The translations under genes and the position numbers were made by a program. A DNA stretch of 64,000 nt from Leptobrachium leishanense (lineage: Eukaryota; Chordata; Amphibia; Anura; Megophryidae). Shown here piece after piece: positions 1 through 11,875 of the stretch (within the stretch, counting starts at the first letter, position 1; each line of letters starts with the position of its first letter). The notes under the pieces were generated by a model. It was not told where the DNA came from, did no database searches, and saw only the letters and a program-made list of their open reading frames with translations. Location of the stretch: NCBI GenBank assembly GCA_009667805.1, contig CM019064.1, forward strand, positions 269,619,662 through 269,683,661. The letters run 5' to 3'.

Positions 1-1453
1 GTACATGACTGCGGCAGTGCTTCACCCAACTGGACATCCAGGCTTTGGGTGTGAGATCCAGTTGGGAACATATTTAAACAAGCAATAAATCAACACAGAG
101 CTGTCTTTTATAGATCTTTGTATTGTGCAGCAAAACTCTATGCAAAAATAAATGTAACGGTCTAAATAAACATAATGCAGTGGAATAAGTAAATAAAGCA
201 AGAGTCAGTATCAGTTAACCCACAAACAATACTGCGGCCCACCCTAGTCATTTCCCTAATGGTACCATAGGTAGGTGGTGCACATTGTTGGGGCCCAGAA
301 TAATTGTAATCCACTTTGTTTGTAATATGCTGGGATGTTCCAGGGATCAGAGAAGTCATAGACTGCTGCTTTAGTAACCAGTGTCAGAATGCCTTGTTGT
401 AAATCCAAGGGGAGAGGTCTCAGTTTACCACTCCACAGTCTGCAATCAGATTTTGTCCAGGAAGGGGAAAAGCTGCTCCACTGGGATTCCTTCTTTCTGC
501 AGAACAATCACTGCCAGGAACAGTTCTGTGCTTTGATCTGGATACAGAGTCTGCTGGGAGCCTTTATGCAGGATGCTTCAGCACTGGACACAATACCACA
601 AATCTCAGCCACCATCATCTTCCAGCTTCCCCTCTCTTGCTTCCTCTCTTGCAGCCCTGCTTCCACACACACAACCATAGAGTCACACAGTCTTGAATCT
701 CAGAGCAAACAGAAGGTCGCCATCTGCTGGTTACTACATAGAAACTGCAGGGTAGTAGAATTACTGTACTCCAGGGGTTACACCTATATTTCAAAAACCA
801 AAGATATTACAGGTGTGAAATTTGACACATACATTCTTCTTGAAAAATAAAAAAACACGTGTTTTACAATTTTCCAAAAATCCCAAGTGGGGGGGGGGGA
901 AGGGGGTTATACCAAAAAAACCTCAAGTTTCTTTTAAAAAATAATTTTAACAAATCCTAAAATCCACGCAAGCGAAGCCGCGGGCAAAAGCTAGTGTACT
1001 ATAAAATGGTTTATAAAACAGTGCGCAAACTATTTTTATACTGGATTTCACTTTAATATACATATGATATTCTCACATAGGTGCTTGTTAGAAACAGGTT
1101 TGGGGGAAAATGTTTGACATTTAATTACACCTTAACAAAACACAACTACTATAATTCAAATAGTTAAGTATTTGGCGTTTAAGTCTGTACGTTTAAACTG
1201 TCACATTAAAACTGGTGATGTATATAAAATGTTCTGTCATGTAAAAGGCTGTCACAAAGATTTTGAAGAGACGTGTTAAATTTGCAGCAGCCTCTGTCAT
1301 ATTCGAACTTACAAACATTTAAATAATCACTGATATTTTAAGCTAAAAGTAAAAAATGTTTTCAACTCAAAGAATTAACGTCCTTTATTGCAGTAAAAAC
1401 TTTACTCATTTTCATTGACTTTTCTATGTCTGCATGCTAATATCTATTTTATA
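1..1453. other. Unassigned, probably repeat-derived DNA
   Basis: No gene is supported here. The open frame at 389-850 shows no domain or recognisable motif. About 1-850 has LTR-like texture (AATAAA-type strings, short direct repeats) but no paired ends or target duplication that I can define. A G-homopolymer lies at about 889-899. The rest is AT-rich. Confidence 0.4.
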
Positions 1454-1634
1454 CAGGGTTATTCAGAGAGAGTGAAAAGCAAGAGAATGACTGGAGAATG
1501 AAAAATTCTAGGTCAAAATAGCCGATTTGGAAAGTGAGATAAAAAGGGAGAATTTTTCTGGTTTGGCTATTTTGACCTAGAATTTTTCATTCTCCAGTCA
1601 TTCTCCTGCTTTTCACGCTCTCTGAATAACCCTG
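1454..1634. mobile_element. Foldback MITE, CAGGGTTATTCAGAGAG family
   Basis: An almost perfect inverted repeat. The left end CAGGGTTATTCAGAGAG is mirrored by CTCTCTGAATAACCCTG at the right end, and the arms continue through CTAGGTCAAAATAGCC and its complement. It is flanked by the 3-bp repeat ATA on both sides. Relatives occur at 37308-37498 and 41431-42372, and variants at 18130-18299 and 54123-54268. There is no coding capacity. Superfamily is not assigned; the duplication is too short to decide. Confidence 0.8.
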
Positions 1635-1780
1635 ATAGTGTCATAGCTGATGCTATATCAGAATGTGGTTATATACACATTTCACACTAAACTAGATTCA
1701 CAAATGCAGTTATTCATAATTTAGATCAATAGCACAAGCTGGTGTGAAATTTTCTCTGCCTGCAATTCAGGCAGTATTAC

Positions 1781-1883
1781 AAGATTGGTGTAAACTTAAC
1801 CAGAGCTGTTGTAAACTTAACTTAACTCCATAGACTAAAATGGCTCTGGTAAGTTTACAATAGCTCTGGTTAACACCAACCTT
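1781..1883. repeat. Short palindromic element
   Basis: A roughly 100-bp inverted repeat. AAGATTGGTG at the left matches CACCAACCTT at the right, and AACCAGAGCT / AGCTCTGGTT and TTGTAAACTTA / TAAGTTTACAA also pair. It is probably a small MITE directly abutting the solo LTR to its right. Confidence 0.65.
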
Positions 1884-1900
1884 GAAAAAGGGTCCTTTAC

Positions 1901-2868
1901 TGTCAGTCTCTCAGCCTGGTGACCCAGGCCTATTCAGAGTCCAGGCCGTTGTTTATATGCGTCTGCTCCATTCCACTGGTTTAGTCCACTCCAGGATTCA
2001 TTGCAGCCTGACCAGTCAGACCACCGGACGTGAGCACTTCCGTAATAAAGATCTCCACTCCAATGATGCAGTGATCTTGCATAAAGGTCTTCCTGACATT
2101 TTTGCCTTTGAGTTAGTATCTGCATTTTTATATCTAGTCTGTTATAGTTCCCCTTTTTTGCTTTTCAGCTTTGCTGATTTGTTCCTTGTTCCATTTTGAG
2201 ATTATTCCCTCTCTTTGCTTCACCTTCCTTTTGCATATATTGTTGCTTCCTGATATGTTGGTTTATTTCTCCTCTTAGCAAAGGGTAGCAAAGTTCATGA
2301 TTGACCTCCTGTGTACAGAATTTGGCTATTCATCTTGACCACTCTGTGTTTTTCCCTTTTTGTACTGCGCTCTGTTTCCTGTTTTCATACTTCAGTTTTC
2401 CCTCTGTGTACAGTGCTCTGTGTTTTGTATATTTACTTTTTCCTGTAACCTGTATTTCCATATTTCAGTTTAGTTAGATTCAAAGCGGAACCAAAGGACC
2501 GTTTAGTTTAGGATTTATTTTAGCTTTCCTGCTGTGTGTCTGTATATTCTGGCATCCCCCTTAATCCCTTCCTTTCTGGTTGTCTCTTGTTTTGTGTCCT
2601 ACCCAGCAGTGTGCTTATTTCATTGTTTCTCCTCTGTAGACTGTACACGGCCACTGAAGGACCGACGTATTCGTTTTGGTTTCCTTTTCTGTTTTCTGCT
2701 GTGTTTCTGACCTCCCTTAACCCCTTCCCTTCCGATATTCATTTGTATTGAGTCCTGTCCATCTTTTAATTTACTGTCCGTCCGTTTGTTTGTCTGCACC
2801 CCTGCCTATAGGTCAATTTGCCTGCTATATGGGTCCCAACCCGTTTCTCGCCGGACGCCACCCTGACA
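1901..2868 (+). mobile_element. Solo LTR
   Basis: The element starts TGTCAGTCTC and ends CCACCCTGACA, giving canonical TG...CA LTR ends. It is flanked by a perfect 5-bp target duplication TTTAC (1896-1900 and 2869-2873). At 968 bp with no internal region it is best read as a solo LTR left after LTR-LTR recombination of a gypsy or ERV-like element. The open frames inside it have no recognisable domains. Orientation is uncertain because the ends are palindromic. Confidence 0.8.
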
Positions 2869-3262
2869 TTTACCTGGTCAAAGAGTGTCATTAGCCTGCA
2901 TAAATAAACATCAGCAGCTTCATTACCAACTTGGTCTTGAGCAGTAACCTTTGCGGCAGAAATGGTTACATTTGAATATATTGAAATTGAAACACTCTAA
3001 TATTGACATGCCACAGTAATTCCTTTTAAATCAGAAGGAAACCCTAAGCTTTTGTTATTCTTTAAAATGGTCATATATGTTTGATCAACTCCCATAATTA
3101 TTATTATCCTTTTACAGCGTTTTTAACCCCTTAACCCCTAAAGGACGGGAGTAATTTTACAACTTCGGTGCTGTTTCGGAAGTAGAAGTTTGCTGAGCTC
3201 ATTTTGACCGTTTTTAAACACGGTTTTAAGTCATGTATTATTATACCACCCAGACAAATTAC

Positions 3263-4734
3263 CAGGGCTCGAGTCGAGCGGGAACGCACGGGAACGGCGT
3301 CCCCGCACTTCTCCCGCTGCGGGAACGCAGCGGGAACGCTGTGGCCCGAGCCCGGAAGGCTGGAGCAGGCGGCCGCCGCACATTGCCGGCGGCCGCGTGC
3401 TTCCTGTTAGAACGGCCCAGTGACAGGAAGTGGAGTCGCTCGCCTGGCTGTTTCATCAATCCCAGGCGAGCGGCTGCACTTCCTGTCAGCGGCCGTTCTA
3501 ACAGGAATCACGCGGCCGCCGGGCGCAGAGAGGTGAGCTGGGAGCACTATCCAGGAAACGCTGGGGGGCATTTCATGAGACCTGTCCTGGGGGGCACTCT
3601 CCATGAAACGCTGGGGGGCATTTCATGAGACCTGTCCTGGGGGGCACTATCCATGAAATGCTGGGGGCACTATCCAGGAGACCTGTCCTGGGGGCACTAT
3701 CCATGAGACCTGTCCTGGGGGCACTATCCATGAGACCTGTCCTGGGGGCACTATCCATGAGACCTGGGGGCACTATCCATGAGACCTGGGGGCAATATCC
3801 ATGAGACCTGGGCATTATCCATGAGACCTGGGGGCATTATCCATGAGACCTGGGGCATTATCCATGAGACCTGGGGCATTATCCATGAGAGCGGGGGCAT
3901 TATCCATGAGAGCTGGGGCATATATCCATGAGACCTGGGGGCATTATCCATGAGACCTGGGGGCAATATCCATGAGACCTGGGGGCATTATCCATGAGAC
4001 CTGGGGGCAATATCCATGAGACCTGGGGGCAATATCCATGAGACCTGGGGGCAATATCCATGAGACCTGGGGGCAATATCCATGAGACCTGGGCATTATC
4101 CATGAGACCTGGGGGAATTATCCATGAGAGCTGGGGCATATATCCATGAGACCTGGGGGCATTATCCATGAGACCTGGGGGCATTATCCATGAGAGCTGG
4201 GGCATATATCCATGAGACCTGGGGGCATTATCCATGAGACCTGGGGGCATTAACGATGAGACCTGGGGGCATTAACGATGAGACCTGGGGGCATATATCC
4301 ATGAGACCTGGGGGCATTATCCATGAGAGCTGGGGGCATTATCCATGAGAGCTGGGGCAATTATATCCATGTGAACTGGGAAAATATATCCATATAACCA
4401 GTGCCGTGTATATTATTCTGGGGGTCCAGTGCTGTGTATATAATTCTGGGGGGTCTGTGCCTGGATATATATATTAGATTACATATAAAATGCGTTAGTC
4501 CAGTTGCCAAAATCGTGAGTATACCTGTACGTAGTGATACCTTTCACTTATCAGTATAGTTTCCAGGTTACACTCTTGAAAGCTTGTCTTTTAAATGTAA
4601 AGTTAACCCAATAAAAATGGTATCACCGGCTCGTCCGGCTATACTCGTGATATATATATTTTTTCTTCATGTAATAAAGGTTGTGGAATTCGTGGGTGAG
4701 TTCCCTCACTTTTTTTTCCAGGACTTGACCCCTG
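3263..4734. mobile_element. Non-autonomous hAT element with minisatellite core
   Basis: Terminal inverted repeats CAGGGCTCGAGTC and GACTTGACCCCTG are flanked by an 8-bp duplication CAAATTAC (3255-3262) / CAAATTAT (4735-4742), one base different. CAGGG-type ends with 8-bp duplications are the hAT signature. The left part (3280-3540) is very GC-rich with inverted copies of CGGCCGCCG-type text, and the centre is a minisatellite. Its right end recurs in the opposite direction at 63799-64000. Confidence 0.85.
3541..4385. repeat. 22-bp minisatellite (and longer variant units)
   Basis: Tandem units close to CTGGGGGCATTATCCATGAGA repeat about 25 to 30 times. At the left they grade into longer units containing CCTGTCCTGGGGGCACTAT. 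Single-base variants (GGCAATATCC, GGCATATATCC, AGAGCTGGGG) form higher-order patterns. The open frames on the minus strand are by-products of the repeat. Confidence 0.95.
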
Positions 4735-5117
4735 CAAATTATATATCGTTCTTTCCGACAGACTCGGAAGATTAATAATATATCATTTATTATATGTATG
4801 TATATGTCATGCCCTGCCAAAATGCTATAGCAAAAAATGTGAAACAAATTGAAATTTTATTGAAAATTCTAATTTTTTTAATCATCCACAGTGTGTAAAG
4901 TATTTTTTTTTAAAAAAAATTATTATCCGAGCCTTTGCAGTCATATGCTATGGGATAGACTTGTTAAAAAAAATTAGAACGCATGGCGCGATGAGTCAGT
5001 TGATGCGGGGGGGACCCAGAGGTAGGGCTGCCATCCAAGATGGCGGCCCCCACCGGAAAAAGGCCACGGTCTTGCACCGATTAGTGCCAGGCCGCGACCT
5101 GGCAACTAAGGGGTTAA

Positions 5118-6175
5118 CCCTACATCGCTGTGGGGCTGTGACCCGCCCAGCGCGATAACGTCAATAACGCCGGGAGGAGTGAAACCCACCAATCTGAGTA
5201 TTTGTCCCCAGTCTCACTCTGCTCCTGGTGGCCAAAAGTAGTGGATCAGTCCACCATTCGCGCTGCGAGATGAGCGGTGAGTATCTAATTTTTGGGGTTT
5301 TCAGTTGGTTTTGGGGGGTGACCGCAGAAACCGAATCAGCACCAGTTTCTAGCTGTGGTTAACTTTTTAGTTACCACAACAGTGCATTAATTAGCGTTAG
5401 GACTTTACTCTTTATGCTCCCCATGTCAAGCATAGGGAGCGCTAGTACGGTAAGCAAGCGCAATCCCTGTTGCATAATGTTTTTTTTTAACCCGTTAGAG
5501 TTCAAAATGTAATCGGGGGGGTCATGCACTTAAGCTAACGTTAACGGTCACATATCTGAGAGCTAATGCTAGCATTATGTTTGTAAAGGTGCCCTCTGTT
5601 TTTTGTATGTGGCATTGCATTTGATCTGATCATGTTTATTCTCTGCAAATATATTGTTTCCCTGCCCTCTCCTATGTTGAAGTCATGCTGTACCTACAAT
5701 CCTAGGTGCAGCGTGTTTGTGCCGTCTGTGCTATGCATGAATTCTGTTATTGTCTATCTTTATCTGTTACAGTGACATTTTGAAAGCTTCCTGTGAGATC
5801 CTTGTCAAGCAAAAGAAAACAACTCTGTTGTGGTACAGTTTTGTAGCTTGCAACTCTGCCTGGTAGGAAGTTCAGACTTTAGTCCCCACTAGACAGCACA
5901 GACACACTAGGACCAGGAACCACTGCACAAGGACCCCAGGGGTTTACCTCAGCATTGCTGTTACCCTCTCTCATGTGTGAGCATGATTACTTAAGTATGT
6001 GAGTAATTACTTTTGTAGCCCAACATTGCAACCCTCCTCAGAGTAATATGGACTCCAGGAGGAAATACGGCGACGTGGAAGAACTACCGTAAGTATCACC
6101 CATGGTTGCGCTGCCCCTGAATATGGTGCTAAAATGGTGCCTTCAGACGCAGGTTTTCCCTGTTAGAGTCCCAGG
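5118..6175. other. No gene recognised
   Basis: No open frame with a recognisable domain and no paired terminal repeats. GGTGAGTAT (about 5276) and CCGTAAGT (about 6088) resemble splice donors, and CTGTTACAG (about 5764) resembles an acceptor, but no coding exon joins them. It may be transposon-derived. Confidence 0.4.
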
Positions 6176-6381
6176 TAGGGATGAGCTGTTCGGTTCGATC
6201 GGTTCGGAGTTCGCATCGAACATAGCCTGTTCGCATGTTAGCGAACTACGAACATTTTCACGTGTTCGCCCACAATGCACCACAATGGACCACAATGCAC
6301 TTTTCCACTGGCATGAAGCTCGTAATTGGCTACAGCCTTGCACCTGACCACAGGTCTGGTGCAAGACAGATTCAAGACTAT

Positions 6382-7640
6382 ACATAAATACAGAAAAAAT
6401 GGCGTCGCGCCCATACTCACTTATTTTCGGAGGGGCAGCAACTGCCAGGAGTAACAGCCCAGTCAATGCATAAAACATAACAAGGAAAAAGAGTGTCATC
6501 TGCGCTCATTTCTATGTGTTCCATGTACAACAAAAATTAGGTTTTTGTTTGTTTCAATGGCCATTGCAACGTAAGCCCACTCGCCACTTCAAGGCACCTC
6601 TTTAGAGTGGGTACCTAACAATTGTGACCAAAAGGCCGCTCTACTGAGCAGCTCCAAGCCCCTCCAGCTGCTTTTCAGCGAAGGAGAGGCAAAGATGGTG
6701 GCTTTTATTTATACACGCACCAAACACTTCCCATTTGGGATCAAAAACAAAAACATGGAAAGAGGAACAGCTGCAGAATGACGGACTGGTGTTACAAGCA
6801 TGATATACATAAATACAGAAAAAATGGCGTCGCGCCCATACTCACTTATTTTCGGAGGGGCAGCAACTGCCAGGAGTAACAGCCCAGTCAATGCATAAAA
6901 CATAACAAGGAAAAAGAGTGTCATCTGCGCTCGTTTCTATGTGTTCCATGTACAACAAAAATGAGGTTTTTGTTTGTTTCAATGGCCATTGCAACGTAAG
7001 CCCACTCGCCACTTCAAGGCACCTCTTTAGACTGGGTACCTAACAATTGTGACCAAAAGGCCGCTCTACTGAGCAGCTCCAAGCCCCTCCAGCTGCTTTT
7101 CAGCTTTTCATGCATAAAACATAACAATGGCCATTGAAACAAACAAAAACCTAATTTTTGTTGTACATGGAACACATAGAAACGAGCGCAGATGACATTC
7201 TTTTTCCTTGTTATGTTTTATGCATTGACTGGGCTGTTACTCCTGGCAGTTGCTGCCCCTCCGAAAATAAGTGAGTATGGGCGCGACGCCATTTTTTCTG
7301 TATTTATGTATATCATGCTTGTAACACCAGTCCGTCGTTCTGCAGCTGTTCCTCTTTCCATGTTTTTGTTTTTGATCCCAAATGGGAAGTGTTTGGTGCG
7401 TGTATAAATAAAAGCCACCATCTTTGCCTCTCCTTCGCTGAAAAGCAGCTGGAGGGGCTTGGAGCTGCTCAGTAGAGCGGCCTTTGGGTCACAATTGTTA
7501 GGTACTCACTCTAAAGAGGTGCCTTGAAGTGGCGAGTGGGCTTACGTTGCAATGGCCATTGAAACAAGCAAAAACCTCATTTTTGTTGTACATGGAACAC
7601 ATAGAAACGAGCGCAGATGACACTCTTTTTCCTTGTTAGG
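6382..7640. repeat. Large foldback insert in hAT copy A
   Basis: A pair of arms of about 500 bp (roughly 6478-6995 and 7123-7640) are near-identical inverted copies. A third direct partial copy lies at 6382-6540. The insert is absent from copy B and is flanked by the 11-bp repeat TTCAAGACTAT (6371-6381 and 7641-7651). The 71-residue open frames in it (7192-7407 plus, 6709-6924 minus) are the same arm read twice, and no domain is recognised. The arm sequence is a relative of text at 13970-14190 inside the hAT element 13431-15640. Confidence 0.8.
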
Positions 7641-7789
7641 TTCAAGACTATGCCAATCACGGCTCAGAGTCCTGATTGGGCAAATTTTGCCCAATCATGG
7701 GCTCACAGAGCTATATCCCGCAGCACACTATATAAGGTTTCACACAGCGCTTCAGCATGCGTTTGAGAGGAGATTGTTGTTGTGTTAGT

Positions 7790-8230
7790 GTGTGTTATCA
7801 CTGCCAGTCTGCCACCAGCTACTTGGGGGGGGGGGGGTCTCATTTCTACAAAATATCTGGGAATTTTTCTAATCAGTGTGTTCTCACTGCCACCCAGTAT
7901 TTTGGTGGTCAGTAACTGCTACAAAATATTTGGGAATTGAGGTGATCTGTGACTTGTCACTGCCACCCAGTATTTTGGGGGTTTGTAATTTCTATAAAAT
8001 ATTTGGGAATTGAGGTAATCTGTGTCTTGTCACTGCCACGCAGTATTTTGGGGTTCAGTCATTTCTACAAAATATTTGGGAATTGTTTTAATCTGTGTCA
8101 TCTCACTGCCACCCATCAGGGGGTCTCACTGATTTATAGGAGGTTTCTGGGAATTGTAATCTGTGTCTTGTCACTGGCTGCCAGCTATCAGGGTGTCTCA
8201 CTGAGTTATACCAGACTTCTGGAAATCTTT
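7790..8230. repeat. Subterminal tandem repeats of hAT copy A
   Basis: Units of about 70 bp read CACTGCCACCCAGTATTTTG, then a FTC-rich stretch TTTCTACAAAATATTTGGG and AATCTGTGTCTTGTC. About six degraded units precede the transposase start. The same array occurs in copy B at 39215-39301, 42881-42953, 43270-43850 and 45089-45215, so it belongs to the transposon. Arrays of subterminal motifs are often transposase binding sites in hAT elements; that role is inferred here. Confidence 0.85.
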
Positions 8231-8290
8231 AATCTTTATACCAGAGTTGAATCATAGTTCTGTATATATTTAATCTATATATCACTCACC

Positions 8291-8618
8291 ATGTCAGAAA
8301 GACCAAAAAGGACAGGCAGACGCTCCCAGACACAGATAAGAGGGCAAGCAGCCTCTGTGTCGGGAGGCTGTGCCTCTGGTCATGGTGGACGTGTGCATCC
8401 TCTGCAGGGGCACGCTTGTCCTTTCTAACTGGTGCTGGCCGTCTTAAGCAGCAGCAACATACAGAGGATTTGGTGGATTGGCTAACCAGGCCATCCTCAT
8501 CTTCCGAGTCCTCTGCCAGCCAGGCTTGTAGTGCTTTACAGTCCATCCCAGCTGCCAAAGCATCTAATGCAGCCTCCATGTCCACAGCTACTCCTGCCCG
8601 TAGCCTCACTATCACACA
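8291..8618 (+). pseudogene. hAT transposase copy A, N-terminal segment
   Basis: The start ATG (MSERPKRTGRRSQTQ) matches the start of copy B at 45291, which supports it. It encodes a low-complexity basic then Ser/Ala-rich N terminus. Relative to copy B one base is missing near 8390 (GTGTGCATCC versus GTGGTGCATCC), shifting the frame. The segment stops where a LINE is inserted; the frame resumes at about 10563 with GGAGGAGTCAGCTGAATTG. The piece is part of a dead gene. Confidence 0.85.
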
Positions 8619-10562
8619 CATAGAAACATAGAAAAATAGAGACATAGAAAAATGTCGGCAGATAAGAACCTTTCGGCCCATCTAGTCTGCCCAATTACAT
8701 GGATACGTGACCTGGATTTATCTTTTGTTTAGGATAGCCTTATGCCTATCCCATGCTTGCTTAAATTCAATTACTGTTTTGGCCTCTACCACTTCTACTG
8801 GAAGACTGTTCCATGTATCCACCACCCGCTCAGTAAAATAATGCTTCCTGATGTTACTTTTAAACCTTTGCCCCTCTAATCTAAGACTATGTCCTCTTGT
8901 TTTGCTATTTTGTTTCCTTTTAAATATACTCCCTTCCTCTACCTTGTGGATTCCCTTTACGTATTTAAATGTTTCTATCATATCTCCTCTGTCTCGTCTT
9001 TTTTCCAAGCTGTACATGTTAAGATCATTAAGCCTTTCTTGGTAACTTTTCTCCTTCAAGCCGTACACCATTTTAGTAGCCCTTCTCTGAACTCTCTCTA
9101 AGATGTCTATATCCTTCTGGAGATACGGTCTCCAGTACTGCACACAGTACTCCAAGTGAGGTCTCACCAGTGCTCTGTACAGTGGCATGAGCACTTCCCT
9201 TTTCCTACTGCTAATACCTCTCCCTACACAACCAAGCATTCTGCTAGCATTTCCTGCTGCTCTATTACATTGACTACTTACCCTTAGATCCTCTGAAATA
9301 ATGACCCCTAAATCCCTTTCCTCAGATGTTGAGGTTAGGACTGTATCAAATATTCTATATTCAGACCTTGGGTTTTTTACGTCCCAGGTGCATTATCTTG
9401 CACTTATCCACATTAAAACTCAATTGCCACAACTCCGACCATTTTTTTAGTTTACCTAAATCATTTGTCATTTGGCTGATCCCTCCAGGAACGTCAACCC
9501 TGTTGCAAATTTTTGTGTCATCAGCAAAAAGACATACTTTTCCATTAATACCTTCTGCAATATCACTAATAAAAATATTAAAGAGAATGGGTCCAAGTAC
9601 TGACCCCTGAGGTACCCCTGGTAACAAGACCTTGCGCCGAATAAACTCCATTTACCACAACCCTCTGTTGCCTGTCACTCAGCCACTGCCTAATCCATTC
9701 AACAATATTGGAATCCAAGCTCAAAGATTGCAATTTATTGATAAGCCTTCTATGCGGAACAGTATCAAAAGCCTTACTGAAATCTAAATAAGCAATGTCT
9801 ACTGCACCACCTGTGTCTATTATTTTTCTTACCCAATCAAAAAAATCAATAAGATTAGTTTGGCATGATCTCCCTGAGGTAAACCCATGTTGTTTCTAAT
9901 CCTGTAATCTATGTGTTTTTAGATGTTCAACAATCCTTTCCTTTAACATGGTTTCCATTAATTTCCCCACTACTGACGTAAGGCTAACTGGCCTATAGTT
10001 CCCCGATTCCTCCCTACTACCCTTCTTGTAAATGGGCACAACATTTGCTAATTTCCAGTCTTCTGGGACGACTCCTGTTAACAGATTTATTTAACCAATC
10101 CTTGTTAACGGTTTTGCTATTAAATCACTGAGCTCTTTTAATAATTTAGGATGGATCCCATCAGGCCCCATTGACTTATTTGTCTTTACTTTAGACAGCT
10201 GCTTTAGAACCTCCTCCTCTGTAAACTCATATGTAAATGTCTCTTTAGTGTTCTCTCCTAACTGAGGTCCCTTTTCTTCCTTTTATTCTGCAAAGACTGA
10301 ACAAAAATATTCATTGAGGCGGTCAGCGAGACTTTTATCCTCTTCTACATACCTTCCTTCCTTTGTTTTTAATCTAACTAATCCTTGTTTTACCTTTCTT
10401 TTCTCATTTATGTATCTAAAAAATGTTTGTCCCCCTTTTTTACTGACTGAGCTATTTTCTCTTCTGCGTGTGCTTTGGAAGCTCTTATAAATTGCTTTGC
10501 CTCTTTCTGCCTAATCTTATAGGTTTGCCTATCCTCTTTGCCTATGCCTATGCCTATCTGAC
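8619..10562 (-). mobile_element. CR1-group LINE, 5' truncated
   Basis: A minus-strand non-LTR retrotransposon inserted in the transposase gene of hAT copy A; copy B has uninterrupted host sequence here. The 3' end lies at the left, with an ACATAGAAA-type simple tail (8619-8660) as in CR1/L2-group elements that end in short repeats instead of poly(A). The 5' end at the right is truncated, so the endonuclease is missing. A clear target duplication was not found. Confidence 0.85.
8718..10480 (-). pseudogene. LINE reverse transcriptase (CR1 group), broken
   Basis: Read on the minus strand, the frames give reverse transcriptase blocks in order: MGPDGIHPKLLKEL (about 10170), NYRPVSL (about 9990), LDFSKAFDTVPH (about 9780), [16 protein letters not shown] (about 9600) and the catalytic FADDTK (9517-9530). 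Then follow a C-terminal block with RVQRRATKMV and SLEKRRDRGDMIETFK (about 8990-9100). The last two are typical of the CR1/jockey group. Stops and frameshifts separate the blocks, notably near 9650 and 9890, so it is not functional. The N-terminal endonuclease is absent. Confidence 0.88.
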
Positions 10563-11875
10563 GGAGGAGTCAGCTGAATTGTTTGACTACAATGATAGTG
10601 ACATGCTGCTTGAGGATGCGCAGCAAGTACAGTGCTCTGATTCAATCTCTGAGGTTGAGCAAGGGAGTATAATCAACCTAGAGGAAGGGGGTGCCAGTGA
10701 TGACACACAAATAACTGGCACTCATGTTGCCCCAGCAGCTGCAGCATACTGCCAAGTTGGCTCCAGTGACGAGGAGATAGGGGGTGATGACAATGATGAT
10801 GAGGTCACTGACTCCAACTGGGTGCCTGATCGAACAGAGGAGTCAAGTTAGGAGAAGGAGGCACAACAAACCTGAGGCACAATATCCTCTATGACCAACC
10901 GTAGCACTAGCCAGTCCAAGGCATCAGATGTCAGAGCTGCTCAGGTGCAGAGCGCTGTTGTCTCAAAGCACACATCCAGGAACTCTGCTGTCTGGGAGTT
11001 CTTTAAGAAATGTGCAGCAGACCCCACTGTTGCTATTTGTAATCTATGTCAGATGAGGCTCAAGCATGGGAAAGACACCGGACGCTTGGGTAGCACGTGC
11101 TTGAGGCGACATATGACCACCTGCCACGCATCCCGTTGGCTCAAAACTTTGCGTATGTCCTCCTCATCTGTCTCTACCCCACTGTATGTCCTGCCATGTC
11201 ATTGCCTGCTACAACCTCCACTGACAGGGATGATGCTACAGTAATGGATGTACCAGCTCCTTCCTCACAATGTGACAGCATCCCATCAGCTGAAGATTTA
11301 CGCAGTCAGATTACGTTGCCCCAGCTGCTGCAGCGTAAGAAAAAATATAGTCCCAACCATCCCCAAGCACAGCGTCTAAATGCCAGCTTAGCAAAATTAC
11401 TCGCATTGCAGCTGCTGCCTTTCCAGCTGGTGGACTCTGCTCCCTTCCGTGAATTTGCTGAATGTGCTGAATTAGTGGCATGTTCCAAAACGCCATTCCT
11501 TTTCATGGAAGGCCATTTCAGCACTATACCAGCACGTGGAAGACAATGTTATCGAGTCATTGGGAAAGGCAGTCAGCAGCAAGGTGCATGTGACTTTAGA
11601 CACGTGGTCCAGCAAGCATGGACAGGGTCATTACCCAGTGTGCCGTGAAGGAAATGTAACCCTGATTGCAGCTGGGAGGGATCCAAGACGGGGCTCTGTG
11701 CTGGAGCTTGTTCATCCACCACGCCTCCAGAAAGCTGCTTGTATCAGGTCTGTCTGCTCCACCACCACCTCTCCCTCTTCCTCCTCCTCCTTCTTCTGTG
11801 TCTCTGGCGAAGTGGCAGTTAAACCGACGCTTGACAGGGGCTATGCAATGGCTCAAGCAAAAAGATGCCATACTG
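10563..11875 (+). pseudogene. hAT transposase copy A, BED finger and first catalytic block
   Basis: This continues the transposase after the LINE. First comes an acidic stretch (SSDEEIGGDDNDDE), then a BED-type zinc finger at 10985-11135 (AVWEFFKKC, CNLC pair, then HMTTCH), expected to bind DNA. After a linker comes LPFQLVDSAPFREF and, frameshifted, the first catalytic Asp block LDTWSSKHGQG at about 11595-11627. The text is broken by a stop at 10850, frameshifts near 11140, and a damaged stretch at 11470 compared with copy B. It stops at the insertion 11876-13288. Confidence 0.85.

Larger units (their letters stand above)
3131..5117. mobile_element. piggyBac-like non-autonomous element, interrupted
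   Basis: The ends read TTAA-CCCCTAAAG at the left and CTAAGGGG-TTAA at the right, fitting the TTAA target preference of piggyBac elements. The internal text (ATATATCGTTCTTTCCGACA, ATATGTAT tract) is shared with the elements at 39719-40917 and 59734-60610. A hAT element (3263-4734) interrupts it. A strong hairpin lies at 5025-5049 (GGGCTGCCATC, CAA loop, GATGGCGGCCC). It has no transposase. Family assignment rests on TTAA plus short terminal repeats. Confidence 0.6.

Noticed and set aside
389..850. 153-residue open frame as a host gene
   Set aside because: No recognisable domain, mixed composition and no splice or promoter context; it lies in repeat-like DNA.
3573..4250. Long minus-strand open frames with repeated SWI-P-LMD-type text
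   Set aside because: They are translations of the 22-bp minisatellite.
5276..6096. Non-coding host exons (donor and acceptor-like words)
   Set aside because: Isolated GTGAGT / TTACAG words are expected by chance and no exon shows coding or conserved text.
7192..7407. Membrane protein (hydrophobic N-terminus, 71 residues)
   Set aside because: The same frame recurs on the other strand at 6709-6924 because the DNA is an inverted repeat; no domain or start context.
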